A stretch of DNA of 64,000 nucleotides from Planctomycetota bacterium (GTDB lineage: Bacteria; Planctomycetota; UBA1135; UBA2386): the NCBI GenBank assembly GCA_028281765.1, contig JANQJF010000113.1:211970-275969 (forward strand). Direction: 5' to 3'. A program made the position numbers and the translations under genes. Of this stretch, positions 8,551-15,753 are shown one piece after another. Each line of letters starts with the position of its first letter. Positions within the stretch are counted from its first letter, which is position 1. The notes under the pieces are model-generated. The model was not told where the DNA came from, searched no databases, and worked only from the letters and a program-made list of their open reading frames with translations.

Positions 8551-11208
8551 TCAGACACCGAACTGGACGGTGAGCCGGTCGCTCAGCGAGACCGGCAGCG
8601 GATGCGGGGCGCCGGGGTCGAGCAAGACCATCTGGAAGGCGACTCCGAGCCCGATCATCACGCTGACGTCGGGCACGCCGACCTCGACGTCGAGTCGGCC
8701 CGTGGCGTCGGTCACCAGGTCGACCGTGCCGAACGGCGTCACGAGGAAGCGGCAGCCCGTGAGGCCGAGGATGTCGAGTGGCGTATCGCTCGGCGTGCCG
8801 AAGTAGAGCTGCGTCAGCGCGTCGGGGGCGGCGGCGCGCAGGGTCATCGTCGAGACTTCGCCGAGCAGCGCGGTGCCGCGCCAGCCGATCGACGGCATGC
8901 GGCCACCGGCGCCGAGGCAACCGACGCCATCGACGCGGTCGGTCGGGTGAGAGCGGCCGGGCCCATCGAAGTTCCATCCGCCGTCGTCGCGGGAGCCGAT
9001 GATGACGTTGCTGAAACCGTCGCCGTCGAGATCGCCGACGAGCGCGGCGGGGGAACCGAAGTAGGCGCTAGGTGTCGTGCGGAAGAACGTCTCGATCTCC
9101 TCGCCGTTCCGGCCCGAATGGATCGTGACGCCACCCTGCTGTGCGGACGTGTCGTCGACGAGAAAGTCGCGGTAGCCGTCGCCGTCGAAGTCCGGGCCGG
9201 CGCGGGGCACGGCGATCGCGATCCCCGGAATCGAATAGATAACGCTGCCGTCGACGCCTGAATACACGACCAAGTCACCGTCACCGCCGACCGCCACATC
9301 GTCGAAGCCGTCGTCATCGATGTCGCCAAGGCCCGCCGCGTGCGTGATCCAGTCTTCGACAGCGGTGAACGTGTGCAGCGTGCTTCCGTCGGTGCCGGAG
9401 ACCACGTGAAGATTCCCCGTTGCGGTACCGATCGCGAGGTCGGAGACACCGTCGTTGTCGACGTCTCCGACGTTCTCCAACGTTCCTCCGAATCTCTCGA
9501 GGGGGGCGCTGCCCTGCAGTTGCCAGAGCAGCGATCCGTCGATGCCGGAGCGGCACTCGACGTAGCCCGTGGCGTTGCCGAGTCCCTCGTTGGCGCCGAT
9601 TGCGTAGTCTGCGCGGCCGTCGGCGTTGACGTCGTCGAGCATGGCGACGCCGGCTCCGAGCAGATCGCCGGGGTTGCCCGTGTGGGTGCGCAAGATCGCG
9701 CCGGTGCTCGTCGAGAGCAGGCGCACGATGCCCTCGCCTTGGCCGAAATAGGAACCGATGATCACGTCATCGATGGAATCGCCGTCGATGTCCTGGCCCG
9801 AATCCAGCGTGAGTGAGGCCAGCGACTCGAACGGTCCCCACGAGCGAATCAGCGAACCGTCGGCGCCGGCAATTGCCCGCACGTGCGTTTCGTCGAAGTC
9901 GGCGTTGGCCATGACGAAGTCCGGCACCGCATCGGCGTCGAATCCGCCTCGGCCGATCTCCGCGCTGATGTACCATTCCGTCGAAGCGAGACCGGGCACC
10001 CGTTCGCCGCGGTCGGGTTGACCGGGGTACGCGCGGATCCGGCGGAGTGCCGTCACTGGATCGGTCTGCACGACGAGCACGTCGTCCAGGCCATTCCCAT
10101 CGAGATCGAGTCCCGCCGCGAGTTGAACGACCGACGCCGCCGTGAAGTCGTCGGCCGAGACCGGGATCCCGAATTCTGTGGACGGGTCGGCCAGCGAGTG
10201 CAGGCTCACGGTTGGATAGAACGACGAGACGGCGATGTCGGGTCGCCCGTCGCCGTTGAAATCACCGGCGTAGGACGCGAACGCACCGAGATTCGCGGTG
10301 GACGTATCGCCCTGCACGTCGAGCAGGATCGCTCCGGTGGCGCCGGAATAGACGCGGGCCAGACCCGCCGTCAGCGGCGGTGTGCCGTTCGCGCGGAACG
10401 TCGTCACGAGCACGTCGGCGTGGCCGTCGCCGTCGAAGTCCCCGGCCGTGTCGAGGCCCCAGCCGAGGCGGTCGTCCGGGGTGTCTCCTTCGAAGCGGTG
10501 AAGCCGCGTCCCGTCGGCCCCCGAGTAGACCTCGACCGAGCCCGCTTCGACTCCGTTGTCACTGTCGAAGGTTGCGGAGACCGCGAAGTCGTCGTGGCCG
10601 TCGTCGTTGGTGTCGCCGACGAACGCCACGCGATGTCCGAACCAGTCGCTGATGTCGTCACCGTCGATCGCGAAGAGCTGAGTCCCGTCGACGCCGGAGT
10701 AGACGTAGGCCCGTCCCGCGCCGACGTTCGTCGCGGGTGCGCCGACGATCACATCCGGGAAGCCGTCACCGTTCGCGTCACCGGCGCCGCCGACGCCTGT
10801 GCCGAATTCGTCACCCGGATTCGGCGAGGTGAATCCGTGGAGGACCGAGCCGTCCTCGCCGGAGACGACCCACGCGGCACCGGCCGCACCGATGACCACG
10901 TCCGGGGTGCCGTCACGGTTCACGTCTCCCGCGGCTTCGACGGAGCGACCGGTCGACGACTGGGTGCTCGGGAATGACCAGAGCACTTTCCCTGTCCGAC
11001 CGGAATACATGTAGACGATTCGTTGATTCCCCGGCGCGCCGACCGCGAAGTCGTCGGCCAGGTCCCCGTCGATGTCGCCGATCATCGCGATCGCGTCGCC
11101 GAAGCCGGTTTCTGGCGCCACTTGTGGGAGCTCGTAGAGCATGTCGTAGGACTGCGCGGTCGCGGTCGCCGCGAACGCCAGCAGGAGTGGGCTGTGGATG
11201 AATCTCAT
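8551..11208 (-). CDS. FG-GAP repeat (integrin-alpha-like) secreted protein
   Basis: An 885-residue secreted protein with signal peptide ending TATAQ. It contains around a dozen FG-GAP/integrin-alpha-type repeats of the form GDANGDGFPDVIVGAPA, each with a DxDxDG-like calcium-binding loop, which should build one or two seven-bladed beta-propellers. The last 110-120 residues form a separate module ending in LSDRLTVQFGV, also seen in other secreted proteins of this window. A GGGGAAG ribosome-binding site precedes the ATG. The gene is divergent from the ECF sigma factor, with an 80-base shared promoter region. Such proteins are typically extracellular and may bind ligands; none can be named. Confidence 0.85.
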   Translation of the reverse strand: MRFIHSPLLLAFAATATAQSYDMLYELPQVAPETGFGDAIAMIGDIDGDLADDFAVGAPGNQRIVYMYSGRTGKVLWSFPSTQSSTGRSVEAAGDVNRDGTPDVVIGAAGAAWVVSGEDGSVLHGFTSPNPGDEFGTGVGGAGDANGDGFPDVIVGAPATNVGAGRAYVYSGVDGTQLFAIDGDDISDWFGHRVAFVGDTNDDGHDDFAVSATFDSDNGVEAGSVEVYSGADGTRLHRFEGDTPDDRLGWGLDTAGDFDGDGHADVLVTTFRANGTPPLTAGLARVYSGATGAILLDVQGDTSTANLGAFASYAGDFNGDGRPDIAVSSFYPTVSLHSLADPSTEFGIPVSADDFTAASVVQLAAGLDLDGNGLDDVLVVQTDPVTALRRIRAYPGQPDRGERVPGLASTEWYISAEIGRGGFDADAVPDFVMANADFDETHVRAIAGADGSLIRSWGPFESLASLTLDSGQDIDGDSIDDVIIGSYFGQGEGIVRLLSTSTGAILRTHTGNPGDLLGAGVAMLDDVNADGRADYAIGANEGLGNATGYVECRSGIDGSLLWQLQGSAPLERFGGTLENVGDVDNDGVSDLAIGTATGNLHVVSGTDGSTLHTFTAVEDWITHAAGLGDIDDDGFDDVAVGGDGDLVVYSGVDGSVIYSIPGIAIAVPRAGPDFDGDGYRDFLVDDTSAQQGGVTIHSGRNGEEIETFFRTTPSAYFGSPAALVGDLDGDGFSNVIIGSRDDGGWNFDGPGRSHPTDRVDGVGCLGAGGRMPSIGWRGTALLGEVSTMTLRAAAPDALTQLYFGTPSDTPLDILGLTGCRFLVTPFGTVDLVTDATGRLDVEVGVPDVSVMIGLGVAFQMVLLDPGAPHPLPVSLSDRLTVQFGV

Positions 11209-11288
11209 GGTCTTCCCCGGGATCGAGATCGTATGTAGACGAAGCGATGGCGGCGTCGTGCGCGTCGATCGTGATACGCTCCACGCCG

Positions 11289-11930
11289 ATGACGGACGAA
11301 TCCAAGCTCGGTGTCACCGTTCAGCTGTGCATCCGCGCGCGGCGCGGTGACCAACAAGCGCTCGCCGAGCTGTACGAGCGCCACTTCGGCCGCGTGCGCC
11401 GCAGTGCTGCGTTGCGCATGGGCCGGCGGCTCAAGCAGTGTGAACAGGACATCGACGATGTCGTGCACGACGCGTTTGCGGACGTCCTGCGGAGACTGCA
11501 GGAGGGCGAGCTCGAAGGGCTCGAGACGGACGGCGCGTTCCGCAACTATCTCGCGACGGTCGTGCTCAACGAGATCCGCGCGAAGGCGCGTCGCGCCGAT
11601 ACCCAGAAGCGCGGCCAGGGCCGCGAGCGACTGTGGACGGACAGCTCCGACAGCTCGATGTCCGAGCTCTGCCAGGCGACGAACATTCCGCGCCCGAGCG
11701 AGGTCGCGCGCGTGCGCGAGATCGAGGAGCACGTCGAGGCCGCGATGCTTCGGCTCAGCGACCGATACCGGCGCGTGCTCGACCTCGTCTATCACTGCGG
11801 GATGACTCCTGCCGAGATCGCGGCGGCTGGTCTCCTCGACGGCGAATCGAAGCCGGAGGCGATTCGCCTCATTCTGTTCCGCGCGCGCCAGCAGCTGCAC
11901 GAGTCGGCGCGGGACCTGCTGGACGAGTGA
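11289..11930 (+). CDS. ECF-type RNA polymerase sigma factor
   Basis: A 213-residue sigma-70 family factor of the extracytoplasmic-function class. A sigma-2 region lies at about residues 10-90 (QALAELYERHFGRVRR, then DIDDVVHDAFADVLRRL) and a sigma-4 helix-turn-helix near the C-terminus (LSDRYRRVLDLVY, then MTPAEIAAAGLL). I preferred the ATG at 11289 to an in-frame start at 11247 because the extra residues are not sigma-like. No anti-sigma factor is adjacent. It is divergent from the FG-GAP gene, an obvious candidate target. It converges on the beta-helix gene across a shared terminator. Confidence 0.85.
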   Translation: MTDESKLGVTVQLCIRARRGDQQALAELYERHFGRVRRSAALRMGRRLKQCEQDIDDVVHDAFADVLRRLQEGELEGLETDGAFRNYLATVVLNEIRAKARRADTQKRGQGRERLWTDSSDSSMSELCQATNIPRPSEVARVREIEEHVEAAMLRLSDRYRRVLDLVYHCGMTPAEIAAAGLLDGESKPEAIRLILFRARQQLHESARDLLDE

Positions 11931-11957
11931 GCGCCTACTCGAGATGGCGCTCACTCG
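11924..11957. terminator. Bidirectional hairpin terminator between convergent genes
   Basis: A perfect 12-bp inverted repeat (CGAGTGAGCGCC / GGCGCTCACTCG) with a 10-base loop spans the stop codons of both convergent genes: TGA of the sigma factor in the left arm and the complement of the beta-helix gene stop in the right arm. It lacks long U-tracts, so it may act as a stabilising or Rho-assisted terminator for both transcripts. Confidence 0.6.
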
Positions 11958-13111
11958 AGGATGACGCCGACGGCGTTGGTCAGCTCGAAGACCGAGCCGT
12001 TGGTCAGCGCCTGGAGCGTGACGCCGAGGCCGGCGTTGCCGGCGGCGGGCGGGATCGGAATCGACAGTGAGAACTGGCCCGTGCCGTCGATCGATCCCGA
12101 CAGGATCGGGGCGAGCGTCGGCAGATGGATCCAGAACGCGCCGAACGGCGGAACCGCGAGGCGCTGTCCCGGCAAGCCGATGAAGATGCCGAAGACGTCA
12201 CCCGGTTCCGACTGAAGGCCGACGTCGAGTGTCCCGGATTCGAAGTCGGCCGAGAACAGCGCCATGTCGCGCTCGACGATCGACGCCATGTTGAACGCCG
12301 GGCTGTTGAGCGAGACGTCGGGATCGATCTCGAGCGTCGTGTTGCCCTGGCCGTTGATCGCGTGCGCGACGAACGTGCCGAAAATGTAGGTGCCGCCGAA
12401 GATCGTCGCGTTCGCGTCGCCGCGGACGATGAAGTGCGACTGCCATCCTCGTAGGCCGTCGGCGGCGGGCGCATGGCCACCACCCTCACTGCCGGCGATC
12501 ACGCACTGGTTGAGTTCGACGGTCGAGTTGTCCGCCTGCACTCCGGGCGAGATCGGCCCGAAGTCGTACGCCAAGAACGACGAGTGCGACGCGGTCACCG
12601 TCGAGTCGGTGCACGTCATCATCGCGCGGACGAGCGAGTCGTGAACCGAAACGGAGGCACACTGCGTGAGCGCGAGTCCGCCCCCGGGCGTCGCGGCTTC
12701 GATCGTGATGCTGTCGAACACGAGTTGCCCGGCACACGATGTCGCCTCGACGCCGGCGGCGCCGAACAGCGGCGACGTGCCGTTGAACGTGATGTCGCGG
12801 ATCGTCAGCGTCTGGCCGGCGCCGATTCCCGAGATTTGCATCGCCGGGCCACCGAAGCTCTGAGAGACCGTCGCGCCGGTTTCCCCTAGGACGCGGATGG
12901 CCTTGTCGATCAGCGTGGTCGAGTAGTCGCCGCTGCGGACGCGGATCGTGTCGCCGTTCGTCGCGGCCGCGACGGCCGCCGGGAGGTCCGTGAAGTCGGT
13001 GCCCGGTCCGTTGAACTCATCGACGACCCAGGTCGTCTGGGCCCGGACCTGGGCGAGGGGGGCGAACGGGGCGAGGACGAGGAGGAACGCTGCCGTCTTG
13101 GTGTGCTGCAT
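11951..13111 (-). CDS. Secreted right-handed beta-helix protein
   Basis: A 386-residue secreted protein (signal peptide ending QVRAQ). The N-terminus WVVDEFNGPGTDFTDLPAAVAAATNGDTIRV is typical of the opening of parallel right-handed beta-helix (pectin-lyase-like) proteins and is followed by repetitive strand segments. The C-terminal 95 residues (ending LTNAVGVILE) are the same type of module found in five other secreted proteins here. The ATG at 13111 is the start because it begins the signal peptide; the frame stays open further upstream by chance. It may bind or process polysaccharide, but no catalytic residues can be assigned. Confidence 0.7.
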   Translation of the reverse strand: MQHTKTAAFLLVLAPFAPLAQVRAQTTWVVDEFNGPGTDFTDLPAAVAAATNGDTIRVRSGDYSTTLIDKAIRVLGETGATVSQSFGGPAMQISGIGAGQTLTIRDITFNGTSPLFGAAGVEATSCAGQLVFDSITIEAATPGGGLALTQCASVSVHDSLVRAMMTCTDSTVTASHSSFLAYDFGPISPGVQADNSTVELNQCVIAGSEGGGHAPAADGLRGWQSHFIVRGDANATIFGGTYIFGTFVAHAINGQGNTTLEIDPDVSLNSPAFNMASIVERDMALFSADFESGTLDVGLQSEPGDVFGIFIGLPGQRLAVPPFGAFWIHLPTLAPILSGSIDGTGQFSLSIPIPPAAGNAGLGVTLQALTNGSVFELTNAVGVILE

Positions 13112-13291
13112 TTGCGTGGATTCCCGAATGAGAGCGAGGGTTGAACCAGCATCGAGCGTGCCAGCCCGGACGAGAATCGCCCGGGTCGCGCATCTTGCGA
13201 TCATACCTCGACTTGGGGCGTTCGGGTCGATGGCACCGCCGGTTGGCCGTCCGGAATCCGCCGGGGATCCGTCCGTTCTCCGTCGCCGGGC

Positions 13292-13330
13292 TAGACAATT
13301 CAGACATTTCAGTCGATACTGAAATATATG
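13292..13330 (+). promoter_or_regulatory. Promoter with embedded operator palindrome; predicted leaderless start
   Basis: A sigma-70-like promoter is visible: TAGACA (13292-13297), a 17-base spacer, then GATACT (13315-13320). The -10 box lies inside the inverted repeat TTTCAGTCGATACTGAAA (13307-13324; 7-bp arms, 4-base centre). The ATG of the regulator gene is at 13328, seven bases after the -10 box, so transcription would start at or next to the A of the ATG. The palindrome is a natural operator for autoregulation by the encoded winged-helix protein. This is inference from spacing and symmetry. Confidence 0.6.
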
Positions 13331-13858
13331 AACATGACGCCGGCAGTCGAGCGGTTCGTGCAGCACTGGGGAGAGATGGGCCCGCGGTGGGGCGTCAACC
13401 GGAGCGTCGCTCAGGTGCACGCCCTGCTCTACCTGGCTCCGGAACCGGTGCCGGCCGAGGACATCGCGGAGGCACTCGGCATCGCGCGTTCCAACGTCAG
13501 CATGTGCCTGAAGGAGCTGCAGGGGTGGGGCATCATCCGGGTCACGCGCAACCGCGGCGATCGACGCGACCACTTCGCGAGCCTGCAGGACGTGTGGGAG
13601 CTGTTCCGCGTCGTGCTCGACGAACGGAAGAAGCGGGAAGTCGATCCGACGCTCCAGGTGTTGCGCGAATGCCTCGAACTCGCCGACAAGGGCCGCGGCG
13701 CGACCAACGAGATCGTGGCGACGCGACTCCGCGCGATGTCGGGCTTCTTCGATACGGCCTCGGCGTGGTACCACCACGTCCGGGCGCTGCCGCTGCCTGC
13801 CCTGAAGGCGTTTCTCAAGACCGGGGCCAAGCTCCGGGGATGGTTGGCGAGATCATGA
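13328..13858 (+). CDS. GbsR/MarR-type transcriptional regulator
   Basis: A 176-residue winged-helix regulator of the GbsR subgroup of the MarR superfamily (COG1510). The opening FVQHWGEMGPRWGVNRSVAQVHALLYL is characteristic. The DNA-binding helices follow at about 41-72 (AEDIAEALGIARSNVSMCLKELQGW), and a wing sits at RVTRNRGDRRDHF. GbsR itself represses compatible-solute uptake genes, but subfamily members control varied membrane functions. It is the first gene of a five-gene operon whose junctions are ATGA- or GTGA-type overlaps, and it begins right after a palindrome overlapping the promoter, which suggests autorepression. The ligand is unknown. Confidence 0.85.
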   Translation: MNMTPAVERFVQHWGEMGPRWGVNRSVAQVHALLYLAPEPVPAEDIAEALGIARSNVSMCLKELQGWGIIRVTRNRGDRRDHFASLQDVWELFRVVLDERKKREVDPTLQVLRECLELADKGRGATNEIVATRLRAMSGFFDTASAWYHHVRALPLPALKAFLKTGAKLRGWLARS

Positions 13859-14232
13859 CGCGTGGATTCGTGTGCTACGACGCGCGCTGCCCGATGTGCG
13901 CGCGGTTCGCACGCCGGCTCGGCGGCTTCGTTCGGCGGCGAGGTTTCCGGCTCGTGCCGCTGCAGCGGTCGTGGGTGCAGCGGCGACTCGACGCGGATCC
14001 GAAACCGGTGCTCGACGAGATCCAGCTGCTCCTCGAGGACGGGCGCAGGCTGGGCGGCGTCGATGCGTTGCTCTACCTCGGGCGTCGCGTCTGGTGGGCG
14101 TGGCCGGTGGCGGTCGTGCTCGGCTTGCCGGGGCTGCGCGGTCTGACGCGCCGCGCGTATGCCTGGGTCGCTCGCCATCGAATGGGAATCTCGCAGTTCT
14201 GCGGTCTCGATGCCTGCCGGAGGACGGTGTGA
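13855..14232 (+). CDS. DCC-family thiol-disulfide oxidoreductase (DUF393)
   Basis: A 125-residue protein of the DCC/DUF393 family, named for the conserved D-x-x-C-x-x-C signature, here D9-A-R-C12-P-M-C15. A thioredoxin-like fold is predicted and the two cysteines are the likely redox pair. A second cysteine pair occurs near the C-terminus (FCGLDAC). A moderately hydrophobic stretch (WWAWPVAVVLGLPGL) may associate with the membrane. Its ATG overlaps the stop of the regulator gene (ATGA), and its stop overlaps the GTG of the acyltransferase gene, so it is translationally coupled to both. Family members often sit beside membrane lipid or haem genes; the substrate is unknown. Confidence 0.85.
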   Translation: MTRGFVCYDARCPMCARFARRLGGFVRRRGFRLVPLQRSWVQRRLDADPKPVLDEIQLLLEDGRRLGGVDALLYLGRRVWWAWPVAVVLGLPGLRGLTRRAYAWVARHRMGISQFCGLDACRRTV

Positions 14233-14969
14233 TCACGACTCCGTGGGTTTGGACGTGGGGCCTGGCCCTCGCGGTGATCGCCGTCGCGAAGGTCGTGATC
14301 GGCCGCGAGTATGGTCGCGTCTCGCTGCAGTGGTGGGGGTGGCCGGGAATGAACCCCGAGCAGTTCCACGCGGAGCCGGTCCTTGCGCCCGCCGCGGACG
14401 AGGTCGAGCGCACCGCCCTGTACATGGCGATCGGTGCGCTGCTGCTATGGGGCGTCGTTCCGGCGTGCGGACATGACCACGTTGCCGCGTTGCTCGGTGC
14501 TGTCGGACTCGCTCTGCTGCTCCACTTCGGCGTCGCACGGCTCGTGTCGATCTACTGGCGTGCGCGCGGCCACGACGCGCGGCCGCTGTTCGACCGACCG
14601 TTCGCCGCGCGTTCGCTCGGTGAGTTCTGGGGCCGCCGGTGGAATCGTGCGTTCAGCGATGCCGCCCAGCGCTGGATCTTCCGTCCGCTCGCGCCTCGCG
14701 TCGGCGTGCGGTGGGCGAGCGCCGCGGTGTTCGTCGCGTCGGGCCTTGGCCACGACCTGTTGCTGTCGGTGCCAGCCGGCGGGTGGATCGGCAGCTGCAC
14801 GGTCTACTTCGTCCTGCAGTGGTGCGGGCTGGTCCTGGAACGCGCCTGGCGGCGCACGCGCTGGCTGACCCTCGCCTTCGTGATCCTGCCGGCGCCGCTG
14901 CTGTTCCATCCGCCCCTGCTCGAGCGCGTCGTCTTGCCGTTCCTTCAGGTGATCGGAGCCGTGTCATGA
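14229..14969 (+). CDS. Wax-synthase-like MBOAT membrane acyltransferase
   Basis: A 246-residue polytopic membrane protein resembling the wax synthase / MBOAT-2 domain. The signature RSLGEFWGRRWNRAF (128-142) is followed by the likely catalytic histidine H175 in FVASGLGHDLLLS, as in MBOAT enzymes, which transfer acyl groups from acyl-CoA or a carrier onto hydroxyl acceptors within the membrane. About 6-7 hydrophobic segments are present. The protein is shorter than most MBOATs (350-500 residues) and lines up mainly with their C-terminal part. The GTG start at 14229 overlaps the preceding stop (GTGA). The acceptor (fatty alcohol, sterol, lipid or sugar) is unknown. Confidence 0.78.
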   Translation: MITTPWVWTWGLALAVIAVAKVVIGREYGRVSLQWWGWPGMNPEQFHAEPVLAPAADEVERTALYMAIGALLLWGVVPACGHDHVAALLGAVGLALLLHFGVARLVSIYWRARGHDARPLFDRPFAARSLGEFWGRRWNRAFSDAAQRWIFRPLAPRVGVRWASAAVFVASGLGHDLLLSVPAGGWIGSCTVYFVLQWCGLVLERAWRRTRWLTLAFVILPAPLLFHPPLLERVVLPFLQVIGAVS

Positions 14970-15361
14970 GCGAATGTCTGTTCGTCGCCGGGTTGCTGCA
15001 CTTCTTCGTGCTCATCGCTTCGGCGCTCGTGCCGCAGGTTCTGGATTGGCGGCGCGACCTCGCGCAGCTGCACCCGCTGACTCGCAAGATGATCTGGGTG
15101 CACGGCATCTACATCGTGTTCGTGATCGTCGGATTCGGTGTCGTTGCGACGTGGCACGCGGATGCGCTCGCAGGTGGGACCCCGCTCGCGCGCACCGTGT
15201 GCGCGGCCATCGCCCTGTTCTGGGGTTCGCGGCTGCTGCTGCAGTACGGCGTCCTCGGTGCGTCGTCGCTGCTCGAGAAGTGGTGGCTGCGCTTGGGATA
15301 CCACGGGCTGACCGTGACGTTCGGCTACTTCACTTTTGTGTTCGGGTGGGCGGCGCTGTGA
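14966..15361 (+). CDS. Small four-helix membrane protein, copy A of a tandem pair
   Basis: A 131-residue integral membrane protein with about four hydrophobic helices. I do not recognise the family. It is paralogous to the next gene: both share, in order, an LP/VP-x-(I/V)L-x-W motif, L-x-R followed by VH, an ADA motif before a Gly-containing loop, and an FW-x-x-R-x-x-x-Q motif. The shared His, Arg and Trp residues in or near helices suggest a cofactor or lipid headgroup site. Its ATG overlaps the acyltransferase stop (ATGA), so the two are translationally coupled. Confidence 0.7.
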   Translation: MSECLFVAGLLHFFVLIASALVPQVLDWRRDLAQLHPLTRKMIWVHGIYIVFVIVGFGVVATWHADALAGGTPLARTVCAAIALFWGSRLLLQYGVLGASSLLEKWWLRLGYHGLTVTFGYFTFVFGWAAL

Positions 15362-15753
15362 TCTGGGTGCTCTACGGCTGCGCGTCGATGCAGGTCGTGA
15401 TCGCGGCGCTGAACCTCGCGCTGCCGCGAATCCTCGGTTGGCAGGCGGCGATCGCCGCGATGCCGCTGCTCGTTCGCGAAGTGTTCCACGTCCACTCGTG
15501 GTTCATCTCCGCGACGCTCGTGATCTTCGCCGTGCTCACGTTCGCGTGTGCGGACGCGATGACGCGGGGTGATACCGAGGCCGCGATGATCGCGTGGTGT
15601 GTCGCCGCGTTCTGGGCGCTGCGGGTCGCGATCCAGCTGTTCTACTACAGCGGTTCGCATCATCACGGGCGCCGCTTCGAGACGTTCGTGCACTGGGCGC
15701 TTCTGCTGGTGTACGGCGGCATGGCGGCGTCGTACGCAATCGCGGTGAGCTGA
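15358..15753 (+). CDS. Small four-helix membrane protein, copy B of a tandem pair
   Basis: A 131-residue membrane protein, the same length as its upstream paralogue and collinear with it (LPRILGW, then REVFHVHSW, then ADAMTRG, then FWALRVAIQLF). It differs in carrying a histidine triplet after YYSGS (near residue 100), which could bind metal or haem. The GTG start overlaps the upstream stop (GTGA). It is the last gene of the five-gene operon and ends against the convergent sulfatase gene. A homodimer- or heterodimer-forming membrane subunit is plausible; no function can be assigned. Confidence 0.7.
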   Translation: MIWVLYGCASMQVVIAALNLALPRILGWQAAIAAMPLLVREVFHVHSWFISATLVIFAVLTFACADAMTRGDTEAAMIAWCVAAFWALRVAIQLFYYSGSHHHGRRFETFVHWALLLVYGGMAASYAIAVS

